Shown: piece by piece, positions 1 through 11,765 of the stretch | Position numbering within the stretch: position 1 is the first letter of the stretch | How the letters are laid out: each line of letters starts with the position of its first letter | NCBI RefSeq assembly: GCF_000227135.1 | Contig: NC_018255.1 | Span: forward strand, 174,831 to 238,830 | Reading direction: 5' to 3' | DNA: 64,000 nt | Source of the DNA: Leishmania donovani | Lineage: Eukaryota; Euglenozoa; Kinetoplastea; Trypanosomatida; Trypanosomatidae | Program-made: the position numbers and the translations under genes | The notes under the pieces: model-generated | Databases searched by the model: none | Seen by the model: only the letters and a program-made list of their open reading frames with translations | What the model was told of the DNA's origin: nothing

Positions 1-789
1 ATTGGCAGGGATAGCGAAGAGGGTGGGCGGTGGGGGGCTGCTTCGCTCCTCCGCACACAGAGAGAGAGAGCGAGCGCCCCCCCCCTGTGTCCTGAGATGC
101 CACGCTGAGGTGGCTCCTCCCCACCCCCGCACGTCATGAGTGGAGTCGAGTCAGCGAAAGCAACGCAAAAGCACAGGATAGAGAAAGAATGGAGACATTC
201 TCTCGGTTTATTTTTTATTGTTCTTTTGGTGTGGCATGTGGGTGTGGGAGCAGAAGTGATAAAGTTGGTGTTGGGGTGGGAGATAAGTAGGTTGTTGTGT
301 CGGCCTTGTGTGTGTGTATATGTGTGATCGTGTATAGACGGAACGGAGGTCGTGAGGGAAGAAAAAGCAATAAGACGATGAAAGATAAGAATAATGAAAT
401 CAGCTAAAACAAGAGAGAGAGGGGGGGTATAGAAGAGACCAACACTACACAGATCCGCCCGCACAGAGGAAAAACGAAGGGAAGGAGGTGAAAGGTAGTA
501 CAGACAAGAGCGAATAAAGCACCGATGGAGAAGACGCACACACACATCCACAGGTAACGAACACGGCGAGGCACACACGCACATGCCAATGCTCAAACGG
601 GGAAGAGGGAGGGGGAGAGCCGCCAAAAAAAAAAGAGAAATAGGTCGCCTACAAGGCTACCAACAGCCACATACAAAAGACGACGGAGGCAGCAGCAGCA
701 GTGTTAGTCGCCATACAGTGAAGATGGATGACGGGTAAATCAGTACAAATGAAGAGGAATACACAATGCATGGTAGGTAGAAGCGCTAG

Positions 790-818
790 TGGTGGTGGTG
801 GTGGTGGTGGTGGTGGTG
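790..818. repeat. (TGG)n microsatellite
   Basis: Uninterrupted TGG/GGT trinucleotide repeat of about 29 bases in the long leftmost gap. It is not inside a credible coding frame, although it reads as poly-Val in one plus-strand frame. Confidence 0.9.
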
Positions 819-3072
819 AGCAATGATGAAACAGAAACGGCGGAGCAAGAGCGAATCACGACAAACGAAGGGCGTAGGGACCATCAAGGCAAGGCAAGGG
901 AACAGAATGAACAGTTCAGATCAACAATAACATCAACGACAAAAAAGGACGAGGGGGCAACAAGAAAGAAAAAGAAGGCGAAAAATGTGCCTGGGCTATG
1001 GGAACGACCTGCGCCGCTGAAATCCGGAAAAGAAACACACACGCGCGCGCATACACGGACACAAAGAAATGAAAAACAGGTTAGGGAGGAGATGGTAGAT
1101 GACATAAAAGCTTGAACAAGAAAAAGAAAACGACGAAGCAAGATCATGAAACTAGCGAAAATGTAGAGGGGTGTGATGGAGAGGAGGGGAGGCGCTCTTG
1201 AGCGAAATCGAGTAGAAATCAGTCAGGCAGCAACAGAAAAAAAAAACCTCAAAGTCGTTGTTGTTTTACGCGTGTCTGATGGGCAAAACGGAAGGAGAGG
1301 GGGGGGGCAGGTAGATGTGGCAGCGAAGCATAGAACGGCGGTAATTCGCTTCTGTGGATGAGAGAGAAAGCACGCGCCAACAGAGGAAGCGAACAGATGA
1401 GAAAAAGAGGAGACGGTGCTGCTGCCCTTCTCTCGGTCCGTTTCCCGTTTCCGCCCCCCAACCTCCAGCGTCTGCGTTTCTGTGTCCATGTGTAGGTGTG
1501 CGTCAACGTGCGAGGACAAGAGCGGCGCACACCCCGCACACATTGTCAGGCATCACCTCCACAACTACACTCGCTCACTACAGTGGGAAAGGCAAGGATG
1601 AAGGAAGTTGTTCTATCCAACGTTTTCTTGTGCCGTTGCAGCACAGCGCGAAGCCTGCGTCAACGTACACCAAATAAAAAGTGGGGATGAGCACAGCAGA
1701 GAGCAGTTACGGAGAAGTTCAAGCAACTGTGGGTTTCTTTCGGTCGTCGTCGTTGCCGTCATCTTGCTTGGGGCCTTCATCGTATCTGTGTAGCAGGCAC
1801 CTCTGTCTTTAACGACTCCCCCACCCCTTCGCGCAACTCGCTGCCCATTTCCCCCATCCCCCAACGCACGCACACAAAAAGAGAGATGAATAGAGAGACG
1901 CACATGTACACGAATTCCTTTACTGGCCTAAGCTGGCCACCACAACACCAAAGAAGAATACGCAAGACGTAAAACAGAGAGAGAGGGGGATCCAATGAAG
2001 AGGCGGAGTGGGGGAGGGACCTGAGGGAGGGGAACGGAAGGGAAGGACTCTTCCTTGGTTTTCTTCTGCCTCGTGCATGGGAAAAGGGGCGCACGGCAGC
2101 AGGGAAAGACATCTCGGGAGATCGCGTGGGAGAGAGAGAGAGGTGATCGCTGCATGAGCATACACACACACAAGCGCGCATGCAGAAGAGAGACGGGCAG
2201 CACACGGAGGAGAGAGGAATGAAAGGAGGGGATGAAGGGGAAGAAGGAGGGCGGCATGAAGAGGCCAGCGTTGAAGTTGCGGCGAGCAGCAATCCACCCG
2301 CACGCACACGCACACATCACCCCTGGCCGCTCCGCAGTCTTCTCTACTGTCTCTCCCCCTCTCGCCTTCTCTTACCGTTGCAGCAGAGAGAGAGGCAAGA
2401 GGGCAAGGTGACGGAGCTGGCGGCAGGAAACACACAGAAGAAAAAAGAGAGAGTCAGACAAGATAAGGCACTGAACAAGAACGCCACAACACCGAAGGCA
2501 AACGCACGCGCACACAAGGCAGAAAGAGGGATCTGAAACGGAGCCGCCGTGTGCCTGTGGACTTTATATAGGGTATGGAGTCTCAGAGAGAAGCAACGAG
2601 ATAAAAAAGGGAGCCAAGCTGCTGCATAAGTGATGCGAAGGGTCCACGAAGCAAGTTAGCCTCGATGCCCCCCTCCCCGCATCCTCTCCCCTTCTGCCGA
2701 GGTAGTAACGCGATTTGTATGCACACACGACTCGGCTTTTGCGTCCCTGTGCCAGTCTCCATGCACAGGTGTCCTTACGTGGGTGCAATGGCATCTTCCC
2801 GCGTGCGAAAACGAGGTGCCCTTGATCTTTTTCCTCCCTGTTTTCTGCACAGGCCGAGGGAAGCCTCCGCACTCGTGTTCTCTCCTACTATACGCAGCCG
2901 CCTCGCCCTTATACCAGGTAGAGCATGGAAGGCCACTCCCATCATGCAAAGAGTGGCTACTGGTCGAAGCACAAGAGAGATCAAGAGGCGCAGCGAGTGG
3001 GGTTGTGTAGCGGGGGAAAAGAAGAAACATGCCAAGCAGCGGTGTGGAAGTTCCACTGTGGTGCGCCTTCAG

Positions 3073-3094
3073 ACACACACACACACACACACAC
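3073..3094. repeat. (AC)n microsatellite
   Basis: Eleven uninterrupted AC units, (TG)n on the sense strand. It is one of many such tracts in the gaps; others are near 5048-5065, 13731-13744, 14084-14100 and 44514-44530. Confidence 0.9.
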
Positions 3095-5602
3095 GCAAGC
3101 ACACTTGAGCACGCATGCGCGCACCTCGTCCCCTTCCCTGCGGCAATGCTGAGACAACAACAACGCAAAACAGCATTGCAACAGCAGAGGCATACAAGGC
3201 GCAGAGAGGAGAACCGAGAGAGAGAGAGAGACAGAAAGAGCCTGCCCATGCAGAAAGAGGAGGGGTCCGGCGAATGCATGCAACACGCACGCACGCACAT
3301 GGAGAGAGCGGCCGATATGAAGAAAACGCCGTGAAAGAAGTCCCCGTTCGCTTTCGGCCCTCGCGCACCAAGAGGATGAAAGATGAGGAAGAGAATCACA
3401 GAGAGAGAGATGGACGCCAGTCCAAAGCAAAACAAATAGGCAGTGAAGGAAAGAGCGCACAGGAAAAAAACGAAACTCTCGCGAGCCGGCCATCAAAAGC
3501 AAGGATCTGCTCCAACAGGGGGTGGGGGCGTGCGAAAGAGCCTTTGAACAGACAGAGAAAACCGCATGCAGAGAGAGACACACACACACACGCACACCTG
3601 TATGGGCACACGTGTGCGTTCTTTCGCGTGGCATAGCCACGGAAAGGAGGCGGAGGAGACGTACAGGATGGCTGGACGGCGCAAACGGAAAAGGAGAGGG
3701 ACGGCTAGAGAGAACGATAGATGGGAGAACAGAGACAGATACGACGCAAAAGGAATGCGCGCACGCGCGCGACTCACGCAGTCACCACGCACGCACGCAC
3801 GTACACTTAAAACCATAAGATCATCGTGCGCAACCAGAGAAAAAAGAGTCCCATATGCTACCGTCGACGGCACAGAATCGCGTGAGGAGGAAAGCATGCT
3901 GTGCAGAAGGATAATAATAATAATATACACGTCGCGACATGAAGCAGCAGAAGCAATACGACGAAGACAGAGAGAGGATCGCCACACCCATGATAATGTA
4001 AAGAGAACGTGAGAGGTGAGATAACGAAAACCATCAAATACAAAACACGTAGTAAAGGCACCGATGACGAAGAGCGTTGACATTCTTGTCCCTTGATGTT
4101 TTGAATTGCTACTTCCCCCGTGTTGAGAACCTCCATCAGTCTACACCTCGCCGATAGCCGGCAACCGCCGGTCGTGTCCCCGTTGCAAGACAGCAGCATC
4201 ACCTCCTGATAGTAGTCACCCTCCCCCAACCCTCCCTCGCTGTTTACCTCGTTACGTGTATGAGTGTTCTTGCGTGCACCCGCTTCTCTGTCTGCTTGTT
4301 TGTCTGTTCATCTTTTCTCACAAGCCCCCGCCCCCGACTCATTATCGTGCGTCGCCGCTAGTTGGTCGATGGCCCTGGTGCCTGCCTTTGATTCTCCATT
4401 CCATCGCTGCGCCGCACTCTGATGAAAGGCACGCGTTGCCTTGGTAGGCAATCGCACGGGCGCGCGTGATTCCCTCCGGTTTTGCGCATCGCCCAGCCTT
4501 CCTTGTGCGCCGCTTGCGCCAGCTCCTCTTCTTTCTGTTTTTTTTTTCTTCGCTCCTCCTCTGCGTGCCTGTCGGCGTCTTGTATATTTTTTTTGTGTCC
4601 GGTGTGCGCCGGCGGCACGGCAGCAGGTAAATTCTTTCTTTTCACCACTTTGGTGATCATCTCTGCGAAACATGTTCTTCTCCTTCGTGACTTCCGTTTT
4701 GGGCAGCACGACCGTGGGGGTTGGGGAAGAGGGAGAAGGGGGGTTCACACGCACAGACTCTGGCGCATTGGATATCATCGATGAAACACTCATGCACACG
4801 GGGAGCCCCCTCACACAAAAGCCAACACAGATCAGAAGAAGCACCGCACAAGATCATCATCGGCGCAAAGAGTCCCCTCCCCTCCCCCCAAAAAAAAGCT
4901 AAGAGTACAAGAAAAGATTGAGCGTATGTGTGCACGTATATGTTGTTGGTGTTTTCGTTTGGCATGCGGAACCAACCCGCCGCCACGCAAGGCGGCCGGC
5001 AGATGGATAGATGAATGAATGGATGAAGAAACGATGAGACGCACAGGCACACACACACACACACAAAATCAATAAAATTAGAGCAACACAAAAGAAAAAC
5101 GAGATCCGACGCTCTAAAGACGGCCGATACACACACAACGCAGACGCGCAAGCCACACCGACATGATCCGATTCACCACCAAGTGGGTATGAGAACTGCC
5201 CCCCCCCCCGCACAACCGCAAACGCACCCTCACTGAGGCATACACAGGAAGGGAGAGGAGGGGGCAGGGCAAGGTAACAAAGGAGCGGCACTCGCCACGA
5301 CGGAGGTGAAGCGGGGCATTGCCGTCCTCGCACGACCACAAGCCGGGAAGGCACAGGCAAAGCCGCAAAGGACCCGAGAAGCCGAAAGAGAACGGGGGCG
5401 AGCAGATGCAGCTCGCACGTGATGCTCAGGCAGAGGGAGAGCAAAGACGAGTACACATCATCCTTCCAACACCACAACAGCGGCTTCCCGTGTATGCTAC
5501 GCATGCATACGCGTGGGGAGGGAAGGCGAGGCAGTTAGGCGGACATGTATGGATGGGCAAAACGAAGGAGGGAGGAGGAGGCAGTCTCTTTGGTGTTTTT
5601 CC

Positions 5603-7741
5603 TCACGCAGCGCCGTACGCCGGCCAAGCCATCGTCAGCACCTCCTCCTTCGCGACGGGCCGCAGTGTTCGCAGGCGCAGGTTCGCCGCCGACTCCGCAA
5701 AGGTGCGCACCATCACGTTGGGCCGCATCACCTCCGATCGCGTGCAGTTGTTCGATGTCATCAGAGAGGCCAATTCGAACATGGAGATGCAGATGTGGTA
5801 AGTGCCTGGTATGCCTTGGCGCGGTGCATTCATGATTTGCTGCAGGCATAGGTGGAACGAGGCTTCGGTGCCATGCAGCCCGGCTGGACTGTCTTCTGCG
5901 GTCACCAAATCGAGGTGGCTACTCACGCGCTCCACCACCTTGGGCCATACGGAGCAGCAAATCATGATCGAGTTCGACTTCGCCTTTTCGTAGTACTCCT
6001 GAAACACCTCGAAGGTGAGCTGGTCGCTGTCCTCGGAAGAGAACCCGCGGGAGAGGGTGGAGTAGCATGTCCTCAATAACTCCTTCACCTCTCTCCGCTG
6101 ACCTCGCACAACGTCGGCGATGGGCAGCCAGCGGTACTGCTGAACGGCCTCCTGCGCAGGCAGCACGCTGCTCACCATACGCGACATCATCCGCACCGCG
6201 ATGCGGACGCAGGCGGCGGTAATGATGGGACGCGTGTCCTCCGCCACGCATTGCGGTGCAGGAGAGACGTCGCACGGCGCCTCCTCCGCAGCAGAGTTGG
6301 CAGAGCAGGTCGTGACGAATTGATCCAGCAGGCGATGCACGACCGGCACGCCGTCGCGCCATCGCCCACGCTGCGTGCACTCCACCCAGTGGTGCTCCAC
6401 CCACGCCTTGGACTTGCAACTTTCGCTGCAGTAGAGAGCGCTGCAGTTGCTATCGCACGGCACGGGGTTGACCAGAACGTGGAGAGAGTTGAGCAGCTGT
6501 TTCGTCAACCCGGGAATCTGTTCTGTTACCTGAGCCTCATCCACGAATGGGCGGCCGCAGTGGCAGCACATCGGGCAGCGCTGTCGCCCGTTCACAACGC
6601 GGTAGATGCCGCTCGAGAGCGGAAAGACGCAACTAGTCGCCTCCTTCATCACAATCTCGTTGGCGTCGATGTTCTGCGCTACCACGGCAATCGCGCGCCT
6701 CATCGAGTCGTCGTACGCAATCCGCATCTTCTTGTACCGCTTTGTGCGGCCCTCGTACAGCATCGCCACGGAGTTGCCCTCGAGCAGGTTGCGCACCACC
6801 GCGCTGGAGCTGTCGTACTTGAGCGCCGTCGCGTACATCTTCTGCGCATCGACAAATTTCTTCATGCTACGCAGCACGTTGCCCGTTCGGATGTACCCCA
6901 CACTCTCCCGCGGAACGAGGTGCACCACACGATTAGCATCCTCGAGTGCCCGGTCCTTCTCACCTGCCAGAAGATATGCCACAGATCGACTGCTGCGGGC
7001 CCGCGCCTCTTCCTCTGGCATCTCCTCGAGTGCTCGGTTGTAGTAACGGAGCGCCGCCTCGCAGTTGCGCTTGCCGATTTCAGCCGTTCCCTTCTTCATG
7101 TATGCCATGAAGCTGCGGCGGCGCGCATCGTCAGCGGAGCTTGCCACGTTGGCGGCGCCGCGCACAGATTTCAGCGACGCTACCCTGTTGTTCCCGGTGG
7201 ATGCAGTTGCCGCCACTCTCGCGTCCATCACCGTCCTGTTCGCCTCTGCGGCGGTGGACGTGGCCGCACCCAGCTGTACTGGCTTGCTGAGGATTTCCTC
7301 TGCGTTGTCCTCCAGCTCCAAGCCGGAGAGTCCACTGCGAATGCTCGAGTAGTACCGCGTTGCCTTCACCTTTGGTTCACTCAGGCACGCACGGTAGAGG
7401 GTGCAGCCGACGCGCTCGAAGCCGTCGATATCGCTACACAGCACAAAGGTGTAATCCCCGGTGTGCCTGTCCACCCGCACCCGGCGCCGCGGAACAGCGA
7501 ACACGGCCTCCATGATCGGTTCCCAGTGACTGCTTTCCTGTGCGATCTTGGCAAACTCGACGTCACGCAGCTCCACCTCACACCCTAGCGGGTAGTCCTC
7601 AGCGGCGGGGGCAATGGGGCGGTCGTCCAGGTTGCTCGCCGCGAAGAACGGCATGTCAGGGACATCGCCGTCATCCTCGGGACATAGAGAGATGAGGTTG
7701 TCCTCCTCAGCCGCGGCTGCAATGCCCATGAGCATCTGCAT
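5603..7741 (-). CDS. TPR-MYND-SET domain protein, SMYD4-like putative lysine methyltransferase
   Basis: 712 residues, starting at an ATG 21 nt downstream of a predicted splice acceptor. TPR-like helical repeats cover about residues 212-312. A SET-like start follows (about 348-378, with a GEV-like IDANEIVMKEA segment). A MYND-type zinc finger at about 389-455 interrupts the SET domain, with CCHC first and later CDSNC, YCSESC and a final H-x-x-x-C. The C-terminal SET half has an SNNC...RPN motif and LRTLRPVAKEE before the end. This TPR plus split-SET layout is that of SMYD4 in animals. SMYD proteins transfer methyl groups from S-adenosylmethionine to lysines on histone or other targets. The MYND ligand pairs are separated by about 35 extra residues. 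The usual NHSC motif and terminal catalytic tyrosine are poorly conserved, so activity is uncertain. The first 200 residues are unrecognised. The family call is an inference from motifs. Confidence 0.72.
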   Translation of the reverse strand: MQMLMGIAAAAEEDNLISLCPEDDGDVPDMPFFAASNLDDRPIAPAAEDYPLGCEVELRDVEFAKIAQESSHWEPIMEAVFAVPRRRVRVDRHTGDYTFVLCSDIDGFERVGCTLYRACLSEPKVKATRYYSSIRSGLSGLELEDNAEEILSKPVQLGAATSTAAEANRTVMDARVAATASTGNNRVASLKSVRGAANVASSADDARRRSFMAYMKKGTAEIGKRNCEAALRYYNRALEEMPEEEARARSSRSVAYLLAGEKDRALEDANRVVHLVPRESVGYIRTGNVLRSMKKFVDAQKMYATALKYDSSSAVVRNLLEGNSVAMLYEGRTKRYKKMRIAYDDSMRRAIAVVAQNIDANEIVMKEATSCVFPLSSGIYRVVNGRQRCPMCCHCGRPFVDEAQVTEQIPGLTKQLLNSLHVLVNPVPCDSNCSALYCSESCKSKAWVEHHWVECTQRGRWRDGVPVVHRLLDQFVTTCSANSAAEEAPCDVSPAPQCVAEDTRPIITAACVRIAVRMMSRMVSSVLPAQEAVQQYRWLPIADVVRGQRREVKELLRTCYSTLSRGFSSEDSDQLTFEVFQEYYEKAKSNSIMICCSVWPKVVERVSSHLDLVTAEDSPAGLHGTEASFHLCLQQIMNAPRQGIPGTYHICISMFELASLMTSNNCTRSEVMRPNVMVRTFAESAANLRLRTLRPVAKEEVLTMAWPAYGAA

Positions 7742-7762
7742 TTTTTTTACCGCTCTGGGTAT

Positions 7763-7764
7763 CT
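7763..7764 (-). promoter_or_regulatory. Predicted trans-splice acceptor for the SMYD4-like gene
   Basis: On the minus strand a pyrimidine-rich stretch (about 7768-7788) ends in CTTAG, the first AG before the ATG at 7741. Spliced-leader addition here would leave a 21-nt 5' UTR. Confidence 0.55.
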
Positions 7765-8687
7765 AAGACGATTTGAGAAAACAAAATGATAGAGCCCACA
7801 GAAGGTCTACGCAGTCGCACTGAGCCGATTACCGCCCTTTGGGCTTGCTTGTTTTTTTTGTATTTTATCGCACCCTTGCGTGGCGGTGCCCCGTCTTGCG
7901 GTCTCAACGGCCGCGACCGACTTATGTCCGCCTACACACGGCACCGACAGAGCGGAGATACAACGACGCTCTCGTCGAGTCACTCCTCACAGACGTACGC
8001 CTGCACTGAAATAGAAACCAAAAACCAGCAAGGAGGAAACCAAGTGCAGCAGCACACTTGCACAAGTGATACGATGCCCCGAAGATGCCACACCCCCACA
8101 CCCACACCCACACCTACACCCACGCACGCGATCCGACGAAACTGAGAAAAGGCAACACTACCACAAAAAAAAAGAAGTGCACGAGAGACGAGACTCAATT
8201 ACAACACCAAGAGGGGGAGGACGGGTGCAGGGTAAGAGGGCGGGGAGGGCACGGAGAAAAAAGGAAGAGAGAGGTCCAAGCACGCTTACACACACAGAGA
8301 GACAGAACAAAAAAAAGGTGTGCAAAATGTAGGTGATGCGCACGCTCCTCATATACATATACATACATATATTAGGTAGGTAGAAGTCTCGGTATTGTCG
8401 TGGAGGTGAAGTGGGAACAAAAAAGGGGAGGGAAGGAGGGAGTTGCAAGAGAGCCACGCGCGCTCTCGAGAACGGAGAGAGGGGGGAGAGAAGGGGGTGA
8501 GCAGCAGATGAAGAGGACCAAAGGGGAGGAGAAAGAGGAGGAGGGAAAAAGATGGCGAGGCAAGTGGAGGTAAGGTCGACACTGAACGGAGGAGAGTGTG
8601 GGAAGGAACGCTAGGAAAGGCAGCAGGACACTGAGAGAGATGAGACGGAGAAGCGATCAAGTAAGAAGCTAAAACGGATCAAAGGAG

Positions 8688-8702
8688 TATATATATATAT
8701 AT
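8688..8702. repeat. (TA)n microsatellite
   Basis: Uninterrupted TA dinucleotide run in the 4-kb gap, an unusually AT-rich spot for this GC-rich window. Confidence 0.85.
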
Positions 8703-9070
8703 GTTTATGCCGCCACCAATGCGCGCAAACACAGATGCACGCAAAACCCGGCGAACCAAAGAAAAAAAGACACGTCGAACACAAAACAAACCAGATGATG
8801 ATGATACCGAATTCAACTATTCAACACACACCCATACGCACACGCATACATACACCCATAGACCCAGGCAGACAAAGCCAACGCACGCGGGTGTGCAGAA
8901 CAGACAAACGGAAGCAAACAAGTACGCCGAGGTAGAATCATGTAGGAAGATGGGCAGACTAAGCAAGAGGGAGGGAGAGGGAGGAGATGAAGGAGTTGGA
9001 GGCGGAAACACGTAAGTAAACTAGCACACCAAAGCACAGAAAAAAAAACGGAGTGTCAAGGAAAGGGGTT

Positions 9071-9098
9071 GGGAGGGAGGGAGGGAGGGAGGGAGGGA
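9071..9098. repeat. (GGGA)7 repeat, possible G-quadruplex former
   Basis: Seven consecutive GGGA units on the plus strand give seven evenly spaced G3 runs. Transcription runs along the minus-strand sequence, so the RNA would carry a (UCCC)n pyrimidine tract while the template DNA strand carries the G-runs. Confidence 0.9.
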
Positions 9099-11765
9099 TG
9101 TAGCCAAACAACCCAACAGCAAGCCAACAACAAAAAGGAACCAGTCGTTCTCGCTGTTGCTCACTATCTTGTGTGGGTGACTCCTATTCGGTCTGAGTAC
9201 GTATACGCCTTTCTTTCGATGTATTGACAGAGGGAGGGAGCAGAAGAGAGGACACACGCGCACATACACACACACAAGCGCGCACAGATACGTGCAGGCT
9301 AGCAATCACAGAGCTGCAAAAGAAGAAAGGGAGAAGAAAAAACGAGCACACGAATGAGAGATGATGACGACGAGAGACAACAAGCACAGGGAAGTGATAA
9401 ACAGAGAGACAAGAGATGAACGGCAAAAAAAAACGCACAAACCACGGAGCGCGTATAAAGAGGGGGAAAACACACACACACAAAAAGACGCAACAAAAAG
9501 GGGGAAAAGTGGGTAATGTGCGCCTCCTTTATTTTTTTTGTAGTCTGTTAGTTTGCGGCAGTGCGTCCAGCGAACGGAACGTCAAGACAACAAAGCAAAC
9601 ACACACACACGTGAAATAACAAAGGAAGGAGGGCTTGTAACTGTATTCCAGATTTGTTTTTTTTTTCTTGTCCTTTTTTTTTTCTCCTTCGCTTTATATG
9701 CGCAGTTTCTAAATATATCTATACATTCAATACCCATAAGCGTGTGCCTGTGTTGGGAAGAGGAATCACACAGCAGCAAAGAACGAAAAGAGCGTGAGCG
9801 GGTAGGTAGAGGATATGGTAGGGAGAGGGAAAGAGGGAGGAAGGGGGAGGGGGAGTGTGTCTACCGAGAAAACACCAAGGCACGTAACGCACACACACAC
9901 AGCAACCACAAAAGAGAAAGCCAAAAAACGGTCTCCCACACGAACAGCACAGGCAGCAACAGGAGCAGCGATGTCTGCTCAGAGAAGAGAGGAGAGCGAT
10001 CAAGGATTACAAAGGTGCCGGTAAGAGAGAGGCAGAGAGATGGCGAAGAGGCGAGCACACAACGCAAATGGGGCCAGCACCTACATGAGCAAGGAATGGA
10101 CGATGCAAGCGCAAAGGCACGCTCACGCCTAGACACGCGCGCACACACACAGAGGCTGATACACTAGACGGCTGCTACTCAGAAAAAAAAGTGGCCACTA
10201 GAATGAGTCGCAGAAATCGGCGTTACAGTTGCTGCCTCGTCACAAGGGAGGAGAGGAGAACAGTCCCTGTACCTGGAAGGCGGGCTAGATAGAAGACAAG
10301 AAAAACGAGAAAGGGGAGAAGCACTGAGGCTCACACTTACGCTCAGGCACACACACACACACTCGCACTGACACACACCAGCGAAAAAAGATGAAGAAGA
10401 GCGGAAAGCAAGAGAAAAACTCAGCACGGGAGAGAGAGAAAGCGGGAAAAGGGAGGATGAGGGGATGACAACTGCCTAGCTCAACTCACCGATTACGAAA
10501 AAAAAAAGAAGCACGTGAGATAGAGAGAGCGACAGGAGGAAGTGTGCACGGCGGACACAGCAAAACTGGTAAGAGAGGTCAAGAAAAAAGAGTCGCGCGA
10601 AGACGGAAAAAAAAAACGAGATCGTGTATTCTTTTGATTTCTGTTTTTCTTCCGCCACATCAGCGAACAATAAGCGCCGCACACCCAGAGACGAGGAGGG
10701 AGGGAGGAAGGGGAGAAATTATGATGGAAAGTTCTTTGACGGCTCCTTTTCGTGTCTGTCTTGTCCTCTCCTTTTGTGCGTCACTATGAAGCCTTTTTCT
10801 TTAGCTTCGTTTCAGCTTCCTTGTCCAATGAGGAGCGTGCCCGCGGGCTTGGAGGAGAAAAAGAGAGCGAGAGAGGTGGAGATGGCGTGTGTGTGTGTGT
10901 GTATCGCGTGTGTGTTCGTTCCCTTTGCTTGTCTATGCGTTTCTCCTCTCTTTTTATTTTTGGCCGTGAGATGAAAGAGGCACCTGTGCAACACAAACAG
11001 CAACAGCAAAAAAAAAGAAATAAAAAGGAAAGAAGGGCGGAGCCCGGCAACAACCTGTAGCGTATGGTGCGCGTGGGGCGTGCGAGAGTGTTTGCGGCAC
11101 TCCGTGTATGTATGCGTGTGTGTGTTTGTGTGTGGGGGTAGGAAGAGGGGGAGGGGAGAGGAGAAAGAAAAAAAAAAAGAAAAGAGGACAGAAGGGGGTG
11201 GCGGGCAAGTCTGGGCCCAATCTGACTCTTCGGGCTTTATTTCTTGGTGTGTGCAGGTAAGACCCTCCAGCCTGCACATACGCGTGCGTGTGCGGGTGTT
11301 GTCCGGGTGGCGCGTGTACGCCGACCGGCCGGGCAAGAAGAGTCACAAGGAGAGAGAAGTGGCGGTGGCGTGGGCGTGTTAAAAAAAAATCAACGAGAGA
11401 GAGGGAAGGAGAGAGGGAGGAATGAATGTAAGGAGGAAGAGAGGTTTGTAGCAGCGCAGATGGCAGCGAAAAGCGCAGGCACCGAATATACCTGCACCTA
11501 CTCACGTAGTTGACATGAACAGAATCGTCTTCGATGACCAGCATTGCACACAAGCAGCTTTTCCCTCTTCAGTACGGTTTCGCTTTACGTACGACGACAC
11601 ACAAAAAGGTCTATACATCATTCCGCAAGACAACAGTCGCCCTCTCTTACGCAACAGGAAAGCGTTGGGGAGGTCCAGGAGACCGCAACGCCCTCCAACT
11701 CTCGCCCCTTTTTTCTTCGTTTTCTGTTGTGCACGTGCGCACACCTATACCCACGCACATGAAGC

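Larger units (their letters stand above)
1..5602. other. Long intergenic region downstream of the SMYD4-like gene
   Basis: I see no convincing gene here. The region begins with the 3' UTR of the SMYD4-like gene (transcribed leftwards). The plus strand is mostly purine-rich, with GA runs and (CA)n tracts, so the transcribed sense strand is CT- and TG-rich. Open frames of 100-260 codons exist, but they are dominated by Cys/Val/Leu/Ser or Arg/Glu/Lys repeats and reflect the biased composition. A segment at about 4080-4700 has the opposite bias, pyrimidine-rich on the plus strand. A (GGT)n tract lies at 790-818, an (AC)n tract at 3073-3094 and a C-run near 5200. Confidence 0.6.
7742..11765. other. 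Intergenic region between SMYD4-like and ZMYND10-like genes
   Basis: 4.0 kb with no supported gene. It holds the short 5' UTR of the SMYD4-like gene at its left end and the 3' UTR of the ZMYND10-like gene at its right. The plus strand is rich in GA and CA. Notable tracts are CCCACA repeats at about 8093-8124, TA-rich runs at about 8350-8375 and 8688-8702, and (GGGA)7 at 9071-9098. Long open frames here are low-complexity artefacts. Confidence 0.6.

Noticed and set aside
3868..4199. ATG frame of about 110 codons downstream of the SMYD4-like gene
   Set aside because: The first 30 residues look plausible but the rest is repetitive and Leu/Cys-rich; no clear acceptor.
6251..7588. 445-codon plus-strand frame
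   Set aside because: Antisense shadow of the SMYD4-like gene; long antisense frames are common in GC-rich genes.
8093..8124. CCCACA repeats resembling a telomere-type repeat
   Set aside because: The unit differs from the kinetoplastid telomere repeat (TTAGGG/CCCTAA); it is an ordinary microsatellite.
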